A DNA stretch of 64,000 bases from Lingula anatina (taxonomy: Eukaryota; Brachiopoda; Lingulata; Lingulida; Lingulidae), in assembly GCF_001039355.2 (NCBI RefSeq), contig NW_019775946.1, positions 689,195 to 753,194 on the forward strand, written 5' to 3'. Positions 41,401-51,945 of the stretch are shown piece by piece. Within the stretch, counting starts at the first letter, position 1. The number at the start of each line of letters is the position of its first letter. Under the pieces are notes generated by a model. The model did not search any database. It was not told the origin of the DNA and saw nothing but the letters and a program-made list of their open reading frames with translations. The position numbers were made by a program, and so were the translations under genes.

Positions 41401-44400
41401 TTCTGTGATTCCATGATTTCACTAAGGAGGGAGGGACAGAGGGAGAGAGAGATTAACAGGGAAGTATTTTTTCAACCTTGCTTCAAAAGCAATGTCTGCA
41501 GGCAAGGACATATGTGTTACAGAGGCTGTTTTTGTTACATGTGTGTAATGCATTGTTTATCAGAAAACAAAAACTGGCAAAAAGGGTTGATTTTGGTTAG
41601 GTTTCCTTTTTGTACAAAATATAAAGGTTAGATTAACAAACAAGTCTGATAAGAGTATATTTAATACATGTGAGCTGAATCCCACTGTTAACAGCATGAA
41701 AAAACTGCTTAATCTTTGAGGAGTTTCAGCTCAATAATTTTGGTTTACCACTTCCAGTGAATAACTGCACCAACAGCCTGTCAAATGACTCAAATAAGTG
41801 GAATCATATAAACAGTTTACAAACTGGGTGAAAATGTGGAATTCAAAAACCCACAATTAATGTAGGCTGCATTAAATTCTTGATACACAATATATATTTT
41901 TACACTACATTGGAAATTATGTAAAATCACTACAGTATTGGGCAGGCCCTATAAGTACATTGACATTTTTAAAGAGTTTCAATACTATAGGAACACTCAA
42001 GTCTCTCAAAAATGTCCACAGAAGTCCACATATCCACACTGACACATAGGTACAAATAATTTCAAAGGGATACTGTGACTAGCTATAGTATCTGTCCAGG
42101 CTATAGGCATATAGAAATAGATAAATGGATATTCAATACCAATTACCAGGACTGATGTTATTAACAATGACCTGAACTTCACAGGTTTCACGTCCTCTTG
42201 ACTTTATTCATTTAAGTCACCATGGCTGAGTCAAGAAGCAAGGGTGAGGTTGTCTCTTTTCCTTTACACCCTAATATACATGTTACAGGAGATCAAGTTA
42301 AAACAAACCTTCAGGAAAATCGGAAATAAAAGCTAAAAATAGTAGAACAATAAGAAATATAATGGAGAAGTATAACAAAATAAAAAGCAACATCCCAAAA
42401 GTCATCCCAGTCCAAAACGGTTAATAATACAAAATTTAAATATACAAATTACTTGTATAAACAATGTACTACAGTTCACTATATGAACTTGTAACTTCAG
42501 ATAGAAACAGCTTTCACCCACATAGTAGAACCTTCAACCTGCAGCAGCTGCAGAAACAGTTCAATAAAAGGTATCCCCAAGCAATTTTCCCACACATTCT
42601 CCATTATTTTTCCCCCAACAATCAACATAAAATAAGACCATAACATTAGGAAAAATAGCATTTTCTTTCCAAATAGGATATTCTCCAAAAATATGAAAAA
42701 ACAAGAACCTGATGTTAAAACTCACCTCGACAAGTTATCCCATCATCGTTGAGTTCATAGCCATCTTTACACCAGCACTGGTAGCCGCCATAGTAACGAT
42801 TGAGACAGACTTGCTGGCAAAATACTTGGACATCATCACAACTTCCTGAATTTATCAAAAAAAAAAAAAAAAAAGTTCACATATATAAAATATTATATAT
42901 GTGTAATGAGAAGCAATAAAGTTGGTAAAATGACATATTTAACCATAACAACATAATTCCTGGCAAATTTAGCAAAAAAGTATATTGGTTAATACCGTTA
43001 ACCTTTTTATCTGTTCAAACTTTTCTCTTTTTTTTTATTTTTATTTTCTGTCTGTAATCCTTCTGTCACTGCTGATCCCACCTATCACCACTCAAACTGC
43101 ATGCAATGAATTTTTTTGTGTAACCTGTGCCTAGGTATAATGTATTGAAGCTGTCAAACACGGTTCTTATTTTAGACATAGTACAGTGTTGATCACTATT
43201 AAATTCTGTTTAGCAGCCCTTCCTCAACATATCTGACATACTTCTAGAAGTGTTCTACAGAGGATTGTATCAAATGAAATATCACGTGTGGAAATGTTTA
43301 ATCAACACAGATATCCCCTTACCCCCCCCCCCAGCCCCACCCACCCCCAACTTATTTCCATTTAACACATTATCCAGTTTAAGAATTCTTATGCAGTAAA
43401 GATTTCTTAAATATTCAATCTGTGTCAAAAACCAAGCCTACTATCCCTTTAGGGTCTAAATGTGGACCACTGTTTTATACAATTAAACTATTTACCAGCT
43501 TTGTGCCTCTTTAGATGGACAATTGTCTTGTATTAGGGCCTATAACTGCACAGACTGAATATTATGACTGAAATATGATATGATATTTTTGAGATGGAGA
43601 TTAAACACTCAGTCCATTCATCAACTATCATGCAATGACACCTGATTCAGCAGATCTTGTTTCAGGACACAGAAACAAACCATAGCAGTGCCTAAACCCA
43701 CTGAAAACACTGACAGGGGCATTTTTGACATATACACCACTTGATGAAGACTGATTTTATGAAAAAAAGAACATTAAGGTATTTTATGTCTGCTAAGAGT
43801 TTACAGCCTGAGAGGATTGTTATCACAGAGTATTTATTGCTGGAAACCCAGCTGCGGTGCATCTACCACAACATTTTTTACAAAACAACTACACTGCTAG
43901 GCCTTCTCAAGTTAGAACCTTGGTTAGTCACTTGAGTGAAAATGATATCCTTCTTTCCTTGCCACCATATTCATATGAGTGAAATAAGGTACAGAGGAGA
44001 GTAATGGGGGATGTTTATGAAGTATTGAGAAGCAATGAGCCATGTTGCCAGCATGGTGGAGTCAAAATATTAACACATGCCTAACAAAAAAAGCTCTGAT
44101 ATTTTAATATTATGTTTAGCGTCTTTGTAATTAAATAATGTCATCACTTTTAAATAGAAAGGTGTTTTTAATACCACTGCTATGCTTACTTTCAGGACAA
44201 AGTTGTAAAACTTCTTTATTTCTAAATTGGATAATAAAGACATTCTGGCATGCTTTTATATAGAAAACTGCTTTGCTTTGTTTGCTTAGCTCGTAAAAGT
44301 AACATTTCAATTCTTTACTGTAACATCAGCCACCTTTTGCCTATGGCAAAGAAAAAACAAATATTATCAAGAAAAAGTCTTGTTATCAAATATGTACATT

Positions 44401-47400
44401 TAAAGAGAAGTTTTAAAGGAAGGACATAATTTTTGGCTGTATATACATAGGATGTCTCTCTTGTAGGTGGACAAATGCTAAAGCTCTGTTTGTTAACTGT
44501 ATTGTGCAAACTCACTCTACCTGACTGTATACCTATCTATATGGCTTTTGTGAAACGACTGTTTAAAAAAATATACAGCCAACATATAAAAAGCATTAAA
44601 CTGTCAAACAACAGGGGTGGTTTGTGAGAAAAATGCAAAATTAGGCAGAGTTAGTTTTCAGTTTTCAGCAAGACTTATGAAAAAAATCCAAGAGGGCACT
44701 TAAAAGGCAGTCATAAATGTCAGGCTTAAAGGGGTACTTATCTTGATGAACAACTTTACCTGTAATGTCAAACTTCATAAACTGACAACATTGTACTTTC
44801 TGTAATAATGTTATTGACTATGGAAACATAATGGCCACCTTTGTTAAGGGGTTGGGTGTTGCTGTGTGGGTTCAGATTACCTGAGTGTGACAGGATACAG
44901 GTAACAAAATCCAAAATTACCAACCCCTCTGCCCTCTAACACAAAGTCACTGAAGGACTGTAACTTCACCTGGCTTGTAATGGTCTTCTTCAACTTTGGG
45001 GACCACCAATTTACCTGTCACTTTGATAAACCAACTGAATTTGCCCAAAATAAAAGCCTCATTTGATTAAAATTGGATTGACCTCTCCTATACAAATTCT
45101 TGACATAAAATTGTAGAAAGATTTCTTTTGTTGGTGTTTTTGCACATTATCTGCTTAAAAAGGTTACTCAAAATGTATTGATAGGAAATAAATATAAAAT
45201 AAATCAATATAAATATAAACCATGAAATTCCATCAAATTAACTTGAAATTATTTGACATAAAAATCAGAAATTAAAGAAACCCTTAGGCAGGAATGCACC
45301 TGTAATAAAATTAAAATGCCGTAGTATAAAAATGTTATAAAAGCACATTAGATTTCAATTAAAATCTATAGTTTTCCAAGCTGTTGTTTCTACTCCCACA
45401 GGTGTATCTTTGGGGTGGAGAAACATCAAACAGCAGGGCAGCATGTTGTCCCAGGCAAAGCCCCATCAAGTAGCAATTAAATATGAATCACATACAGACC
45501 AACATGGTACACCTTGGGGCATTTTCTAATAAATGCACAAAGAAAGCCGGATTATTCTTTTTTTCACTCCTCTGCTTTTACAACTGTACTGCAGCTATTG
45601 CCTGGTCCCTTTTGTGTAAAAAGTGTGCATGTGAATTCTTATAAGTGGAGTTTCACAAAATGGGAGATTTTTTTCTGTATCTGTTTATTGATAAAGCCTA
45701 CGTAAACTATGTGGTCATTGTGAGAACAGTTCTCAGCAGCTACATGTGCTGCCTGTTTACAGCTGACCACTTCAAATCAAGAACATTTGAAAGTGATTAA
45801 TAATTTCAGAACAAGACCTCATCATAATGACTTGAACTTGGATAAAACATATGTCTACTACCTGGTGCAGAACAATAAATTTAACAGGCAGTTTAGATGC
45901 CCAATGCCTCAGAGCAATGTCATGCAAACTGGACTTCAATTAAGCATTGTCCGTAATGATGGAGAGGGCTCCAAGGTTGACAGAAGATCATCAGGTTCCA
46001 TAGTCTTTCCTCAGCTACAATACAAAGGACATCAAAAGGACAGAATGCTGTTATTATGTGTGCTCTTATGGCTGCTGGACTAGAGCAGAGTATGTGTCTT
46101 ACTGGAAGGCATAAATCTCTGCCACAAGGGCAATAAACATCCATCAAAATGCAAGTAATACCACTACATGTAAATACCACATAGTTAACTTTGAGCCCAG
46201 CATACATTAAGTACACTTTTTGCCAATGATCTGACATCATTTAGAAAGCTTCAAACATTTTTCTGGCAGTTCTTCCTTTCCTTTTTTTCTGTCTTTTAAA
46301 GTCTCATCCTTTTTCAAATTTTCGGTATTTATTTGGCCACAAACTGCTTCGGCAGATCAGATATATTTGTCCTGGTAAGAGCTCAGAGACTGATGTGCCT
46401 AATGTTTCTGTCACTGATCCAAGGAAAACTCTGTGTTCCAGGAACACCTTTGGCTACCTTGAACATGATGACATGCTGATCTTATCTTAATCTTATTTTC
46501 TTGTTAATACAATTTGTTCTTTATAGTGTGAATTTGGTCAACAAGGGTAATTGAAAATATTTAAACAGCAATGTTCTGGTCTCTGTAAGGGCACCTCTTC
46601 ACTTTTTCCTCATTAGGTAAATATTTAAAGCACTTGGTAGTTGAAGTGGGCTGGGATGTGTTCTTATTTCCCTTGCTGGTTATCTTTGACAAAACTGAAA
46701 CATGCTTGGTTTAAGATCCCATTTCCAGTACAGTTGAGACAACTTAACTTAGTGCATCACATATCATCTCAGCAGATCCCAATAAGATGATTACAATATC
46801 TTATTATAGGAAGCCATTCTAATGTCTCTGCTGTCCCACCCACTGTTATTGATGCTACACTTAGTCTTATGGTTCTAAGTCACTATCTACTTTTTTATCT
46901 ATTACCTCTATCTGTTTGCCCATTTGTCTGTACGTCGATTTGTCTTTTAGCAAGGTTGTGGAAAAAGTGGATGGATTTTGCTAAAAATTTTTGGAAACTG
47001 GGGTGAACTAAGTGACAAATATTTCAATTTTGGTATGATTCATTCATTAATATAAATAATAACTTATCTAATCAATCATATAAATAATCAATTATAATGA
47101 TAATCAATTTTATTAATTAATAGATGAACAATAATTAATAGTAATGAGAACTGAACTGCCTTAGCAAAAGTCTACTCTCTCTAAGTGCTTTTATTGTTTC
47201 TTTAATTCTTTAATTTATTTACATATTTATTTATTTATCTATTCATTTATTAAATTTGGTACAAACACTATGGTACAAAAGGCTATTACCTAAGATTTTG
47301 TATCACAAATTTTATGCTTCTATGGTCTGGTAAGACAGGACATAGTAAATTGAGTCATTGAAACTGGACTGTGAATCATGTGGGACTGTATACCAAGTTA

Positions 47401-49379
47401 GAAGCCAGCACATATGTAACCTCCGTTATCTAATTAACTAAGTTATGGGAAGATGATCTGCTGGCCTGAATGTCTGGCAAAAGATAATTCAATTTCCATC
47501 CTCACAGAAGAAGACCTGTATTCTGTCTGTTGAGATGGTGGAGGTACAGGTGGTCAATAAAGCCACTGAATAATTGAGTTTTCACACAAAAAATGCCAAA
47601 AATATATTTGGCTCTCCAACCTTGCAATGGACAATTTTTTTAGATTCTTGCTTAATCTTGGATTCTTAAGTAATTATTAAGAGGACATTTTGTAGTTTTT
47701 TAAAGCAGTGATTAACTGATTCATTAAATAAAGTCTTTACAAATAAATTAAAAATCCATTCACAGAAATACATGTAAGCAATCACCATGACATAATTCAA
47801 GTTCATTACAGCACATTATACATTAGAGACAGGTTTATTTACGCTTTTAGTTTCCATCCTCCACAAGTAATACTAGCTTGACAAATGTTCAAGAAATCTT
47901 CAAGTAATTATAAACATTTGTCTTGATTTACATTATTGGAAGTTGGAATATTTCACACAGCCACAAAAGTATGCAATGTGGGATGAAGTAAAAAAAGAAA
48001 TACTGAATCCCAAACATGTACTATATGTGTGCCCAGACATTTCACCAACCAAACCACATTTGCCCTGGTACACACCATGTTAAAAGGACAAACAAATAAA
48101 ACTAGCTTGTATCAATAACAGATTAAGACCATTTCTTGTGGAAAGTACTGAAAATGGAAAAGATAACAGCCCGATGTTTTTACTTCATTTCTGAACAGAA
48201 GCAGGGCATTTTAATTGCAATACAATAGCTAAGAACTATATGTCAACAAAAGTGGCAAAGACTTCAACAAAGAATTTCACACCTGGAATGGCCGACAATT
48301 GCAATATTTTCAAACAATTGGCACTGTATAATTTATACTTGTACACAGAGTCCTTTACATCAACAAAATTGCCTTCTATTTTTACAATGTGTCCATTGGC
48401 AAATAGTTCTTTTTAAAGTGGTTTCTTTGAAGTTCTTAGGATGAGTAGTCTGTCCTGAGAAGTAGTAGCATAAAAAACTCATACAGAGTTCCTATTAATC
48501 TGTCAGCAAAAATAAGCCAGCAGTACAGAAGCACTACAATTTCAACAAAATTTCTTTTTGTCTACATCTTTTGTTTTTCATTATAAACAAAGATCTACAA
48601 TCAAAAGTTTTTAGCAGAAATAATAAAAAATAATAATAAATCCATTCCCTTTCAAAATTAAGACCCTAACTGGTGCTTCAATTTCTTATTTCTCAACAAT
48701 CAATCCATCAAGCACTGACTCCTTTCCAAAAACTTTCCTCCACAGGATTGTACATTAGGTCTGTTTATTTAGGTGACTTTCACACAAAAAACATGCATTG
48801 ATTATAAACTTTTTTTTCTGAAAACAGCAGGAATATTACATTACCTCATGAGTCAGTGCAAATGAAACAGAAGATAGTTACACAATTTGACCAAAAAAAA
48901 ACATTAATTAGAAAAAGCAAGGACTTTCCGAGTAATAAGTCTCCATGAACAATTTTATTATCATAAACAATAATTCTAATTAAATATTCCAATTAATGCA
49001 CACAAAAAAGTATCTGTAGAGTTATACAAACCTACTAGCAGCATCGATCGTGATGCTTTTCATACCATGTATATAAAAAGAAAAAGAATTTCATGTTTCA
49101 ATAATTCTGCTCAAACTTTTCTACTTCTTTGGCTAATTTGACATTGATTCTAACTATCCTATTACCTATACATCCTTCATCCCCACATCACCCCATTCAC
49201 CATTCACTTTAATAAAACATTTAAAGAATGTTTTTAAAAAGCACTCGATACCAAATTAATATTTCTGCATGGCTGTGGTGTGCATACTCACCCTGGAAGA
49301 CTGCTTTTGGTACTGGAAAAGTGTCAAATCCAAAAGTGACGGCAAACGTGAGGAGGAGAAGTTGTATTTGGACCTTCAT
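26886..49379 (-). CDS. EGFLAM: Pikachurin/EGFLAM-like secreted EGF and laminin-G protein
   Basis: Exons: 49379-49292, 42845-42726, 38785-38273, 36561-36360, 33310-33166, 32588-32396, 32079-31954, 31712-31472, 30731-30503, 30028-29848, 28309-28231, 28079-27849, 27693-27590, 27034-26886. All have AG acceptors and GT donors. The 2,601 nt give 866 residues with consistent phases. Order: signal peptide ([17 protein letters not shown]), a six-cysteine calcium-type EGF (about 30-69), an acidic Ser/Thr linker, EGF (about 205-240), LamG1 (about 242-423), EGF, LamG2 (about 465-642), EGF (about 646-678) and LamG3 to the C-terminus. The 7-cysteine pattern before EGF2 and EGF3 reflects the last LamG cysteine plus six EGF cysteines. 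EGF-LamG three times is the C-terminal plan of pikachurin, which binds dystroglycan through LamG domains at synapses. Agrin is the main alternative. No FN3 domains are visible. Symbol is by architecture only. Confidence 0.85.
27035..27589 (-). other. Last intron of the EGFLAM-like gene
   Basis: A 555-bp GT-AG intron between the last two LamG3 exons. It contains a poly-T run near 27162 and C-rich stretches near 27276. No gene or element is seen. Confidence 0.75.
28310..29847 (-). other. Intron between EGF3 and LamG3 exons
   Basis: A 1.54-kb GT-AG intron with AT-rich sequence and a C-rich/poly-A stretch at about 29117-29143. I see no coding sequence. A T-rich open frame on the plus strand (29556-29783) is low complexity and not called. 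Confidence 0.75.
30684..31394 (-). repeat. Duplicated exon fragment and flanking intron of the EGFLAM-like gene
   Basis: The 5' part of the LamG2 exon and the adjoining intron (30684 to about 30828) is repeated at 30943-31044 and resumes at 31345 to about 31394. The copy keeps the acceptor AG and codes for the same start (SSQPLPLNA) but has Trp changed to Cys and no matching donor, so it is a dead exon copy. A GT/ACATG-rich stretch (about 30850-30935) separates the copies. The 300-bp MITE at 31045-31344 interrupts the second copy. Confidence 0.85.
31045..31344. mobile_element. 300-bp MITE-like foldback element with 5-bp direct repeats
   Basis: The left arm begins ATCGCATTCACAACGAGTTG and the right arm ends with its near-perfect inverse (CAACTCGTTGTGAATGCGAC). 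Arms are about 125 bp, matching through GGGGACTAAATATGG and TAATCTTTTAATAGTCTC, with a short GC-rich centre. CTAAG flanks both sides (31040-31044 and 31345-31349), as expected of a target-site duplication. The parental sequence at 30781 confirms where it inserted. No coding capacity. Confidence 0.9.
32589..33165 (-). other. Intron within LamG1
   Basis: A 577-bp GT-AG intron with nothing recognisable. An open frame on the plus strand (32804-33103) overlaps it but has no domain or splice support. Confidence 0.7.
35424..35456. repeat. (GT)n followed by poly-G
   Basis: About nine GT units run directly into about 18 G. On the plus strand this is a G-quadruplex-prone run. Confidence 0.95.
35484..35746. 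mobile_element. Foldback element of about 260 bp (family copy 1)
   Basis: The left arm (35484-35582) and right arm (35652-35746) are inverted copies at roughly 80 percent identity by eye. Shared blocks include GAAACT, GATCGATCCAACT/GATCAATCCAACT, CACTGAAT and GTTTAACAGA. The arms are more diverged than those of the element at 31045, so this copy is older. About 50 bp of its left end recurs at 61435. Flanking ATGAG and ATAAG could be a decayed target-site repeat. Confidence 0.7.
36070..36237 (+). pseudogene. 3' relic of a non-LTR retrotransposon (LINE)
   Basis: On the plus strand, 36130-36234 reads [20 protein letters not shown] followed by [12 protein letters not shown] and a stop. The pattern EDTGL, ELxxxMEDRxxW, ending near a stop, resembles the extreme C-terminus of RTE/CR1-type LINE reverse-transcriptase proteins. 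Upstream, in another frame, [18 protein letters not shown] fits the preceding part, implying a frameshift. A GATG microsatellite follows immediately, as LINE 3' ends often have. Only the last 55 or so codons remain. Family is inferred from motif pattern alone. Confidence 0.55.
36272..36296 (+). repeat. (GATG)n tail-like microsatellite
   Basis: Five or so GATG units directly downstream of the LINE-like stop codon, consistent with a retrotransposon 3' tail. Confidence 0.8.
36562..38272 (-). other. Intron between EGF1/linker exon and LamG1
   Basis: A 1.7-kb GT-AG intron. A minus-strand open frame (37745-38035) and a plus-strand one (37525-37743) lack domains and splice support. I see no element. 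Confidence 0.7.
38786..42725 (-). other. 3.9-kb second intron of the EGFLAM-like gene
   Basis: AT-rich, with scattered A-runs (for example near 40710-40740). No coding exon, element or RNA gene is recognised. Confidence 0.7.
42846..49291 (-). other. 6.4-kb first intron of the EGFLAM-like gene
   Basis: The largest intron separates the signal-peptide exon from the calcium-type EGF exon. It contains a poly-A run at 42857-42874, a C-rich run at 43322-43347 and AT-rich stretches near 47030-47130. No exon is recognised, although small exons such as missing FN3 pieces cannot be excluded by eye. Confidence 0.65.
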
Positions 49380-50396
49380 GGCGAAATCCAGGCCACTACG
49401 TAACTCTCGAGTTCTTGAGTACTAACTGGTTACGATAGTCTCCACATGACTAGGTGTAACTACACATTAGATCTAGATTATCGTTGAAAGTGTAAACGGT
49501 CCGCAAACGAAAGCCCGTGCACCACAACTCCAAGACAGATTGTTTGCCGTATCGTAGGTCAAGGGTCAAGATATTGAACTCGTCGGGAAATGGGTAATGC
49601 ACGGACGGGTTCATTTTTTCCTAACATGCCAATTTTCGACTGTTTATAGTATTTATGCACTGCATTCACCGTGGTAAATAAATATTTATGTATAGAAAAG
49701 AAGGAAAACCATATGAACTTTGAACAGTATTCTTAAAGTACATAACACTTTAGTTGTCACAGGAAAGGAGAGGCCATTGTGACAGATGAAGTTGATTGTG
49801 CTCTGTTTACCACAACCGACGCAATTTACCTTAGATCACAGTTGGAGCGATCGTAGAATTTCTGCTTTTATGGAGCGATGTACTGGCGGTTTACATGTTA
49901 TTGATATTGTTGGTCTGAAACTCCCAAAACGCTTATGTAAACTGTGTATTAAATACATCTTTTAATAGCCAGAGAGCGTCTTAATCTGAATAAGTGAAAT
50001 GAAAAAAAAAAATTAAAAAATAAATGAATAAGATTTTTAAAAGTGTGCGAATCCACGGCCAATCTTCCGGATCCTACAATGCCATATATTATTATATAAT
50101 TAAATCCTCAGATTTAAAAAGTAGGCCTATCCAACTGAAAGTAAATCAAAGTAGGCCAAGGCTATTTTACACATCTTTCTTTTGCATTTTGCTTCTTTAT
50201 CCCCAATTATGACCGTAACATTTAGGATAAACACCGTCCAGCGACAAAAATCAGAGCTGCCACCATAAATCTCTTATTCCCTTGGTATTTATATTTCTTG
50301 ACGCTGCAAGTGAAATTTGATACAAGGAGTGACCCACATACTAATACTGATTGTTTTGTGAAGCTGCTAGAGACCAAGTACAGATACAACTGCAGA
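49380..50396. promoter_or_regulatory. Shared divergent intergenic region (candidate bidirectional promoter)
   Basis: About 1 kb separates the start codons of the minus-strand EGFLAM-like gene and the plus-strand small secreted gene. Both 5' UTRs and promoters should lie here. I see no unambiguous TATA or initiator and cannot place a start site. Confidence 0.35.
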
Positions 50397-50478
50397 ATGG
50401 CGTCTTTTTGGCAGATTCTTGTCCTCATGTTCATCATGTCAGTCTTAACAGATGGTGCTCCTAAAGAAGGTAGATAAA

Positions 50479-50521
<43 letters not shown>

Positions 50522-50805
50522 CTTGTACATATATAATTGCAAATATTTTCTTTTATTCAGAATGTAAGACCAATGGCGATTACTTGGGCGACGATTCTGA
50601 CCTTTGCAAATTCTACCATTGTGTTTGGGGGAGGGCATACTCACAGCCGTGCGCGCGAGGCACCAGGCTACCCTGTAACTTCACCCGCCAGGCGCCCAAC
50701 TCGGGTCTGGGAACTCCTTGCAGGCTTCCAGGAACAGAATGCGATCCAACCGTTATGTGCGACCAACCTAACGGAGAAATGCCATTCACCGGAAGCATAC
50801 CATAG
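50397..50805 (+). CDS. Small cysteine-rich secreted protein, chitin-binding (peritrophin-A)-like
   Basis: Exons 50397-50469 and 50561-50805 are joined by a 91-bp GT-AG intron in phase 1, giving 105 residues. The first exon encodes a signal peptide (MASFWQILVLMFIMSVLTDG). The mature part has eight cysteines spaced C-x13-C-x4-C-x9-C-x7-C, then three more, with aromatic residues around the CKFYHCVWGRAY segment. This resembles the C/Y/F pattern of CBM14 (peritrophin-A) chitin-binding domains, so a role in a chitinous matrix or mucus is possible. Cysteine spacing is not a perfect match, so another small disulphide fold remains possible. The intron contains a (TC)n run right after the donor. AATAAA follows the stop at 50843. 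Confidence 0.75.
50481..50517. repeat. (TC)n microsatellite in intron
   Basis: About 17 TC units lie 12 nt after the splice donor of the small secreted-protein gene. On the sense strand this pyrimidine tract is close to the donor, far from the acceptor. Confidence 0.95.
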
Positions 50806-50842
50806 AACAACGTACATGATTGGAGCTCATGGTAGCAGAGTC

Positions 50843-50848
50843 AATAAA
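50843..50848 (+). terminator. Polyadenylation signal AATAAA of the small secreted gene
   Basis: AATAAA 38 nt downstream of the stop codon, a normal position for a short 3' UTR. Confidence 0.55.
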
Positions 50849-51945
50849 ACGAGTAACTAGACTGAACTAGGCGAACAACCTGTCCAAGACGAAGTTATCT
50901 TGGATAGCGCACGCTCAAATCCTGAATTTTTTTTTATCAGACAATATACTTGATTGAAATTTACATGCACAAAAAAGGATATACTACCATAGTTGTAGGA
51001 ACTTTGACAACCGTTTCCCCCCAAATTGTTCTTTTACGTACAACGTGTGTTTGATAGGTGAAAATACTGTTCTATGTATACCTGTACACTGTAGTATATA
51101 GATAGGCCTACACTGTACAGTGGGGGAAGCCTAATGCCAGAGATGTGTGCGCTTGCTGTCTTACGCTCTCTATTTCCTATTAATTAACAAATGTCGCAAC
51201 CAAACCACGTTATTAACTTCTAAAATGTATAACCTTACTTAAGCTTTGTTTCAGCCTCTTTCCCAATCATTCATATGTAATAATTAAAGGAAGCATCTAA
51301 TCATTAGTTAAGTCATTTTATTTCAAGTTTGTATAAACAAATTTTAAGTATGAATACCTATATATTTATAAACTCAACAATTTATCAATCAATTCCTCAT
51401 CAACAAGATTTCTGAAAATGCTATTTACTGAAACAAAAAATGATGCTTAAAACAAATTAAAATTATAGATATATATCTTAACCTCAATATAATGGATGAC
51501 AAATATCAAACAAATAAATAAACTGATAATACTAAAATTGATTAAAAAGATAAGTAAATTAATTATTGTCGCTCTGCGAACCCGACCTTTGTTAATTCTG
51601 GATAAGTAATGAACTTACAATGGAGAGATTTCACTTTGTGCACAATGATTTTTGTACTCATGGATAACGGTTTACCATCTAACGAAGATATGATTGTCCT
51701 CTGTTATTTTTTTAGATGAATGTTATTAGCGAAGCATCTAACTTTACAGACGAGAAAAGTACAATAGGGTCATGGTCTATGTGAATTAGAATCATCTGAA
51801 ATCAACATGGTAGAAAAATGCACTTTTTCCCGTCTCCTTTCGCGTCAGTTAGCCATATTCGCATGCTCACTCAAGCTATGTCTTATGATACGATGTGGTG
51901 GTACGAAACTGTGGCGTTCGTGGCTTAGGAATGGACATTTTCCTC
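50849..51945. other. Spacer between convergent 3' ends
   Basis: This separates the end of the plus-strand secreted gene from the end of the minus-strand M13 gene. It is AT-rich. AATAAA hexamers on the minus strand (for example near 51318-51323) could serve the M13 transcript. No gene is seen. Confidence 0.6.
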
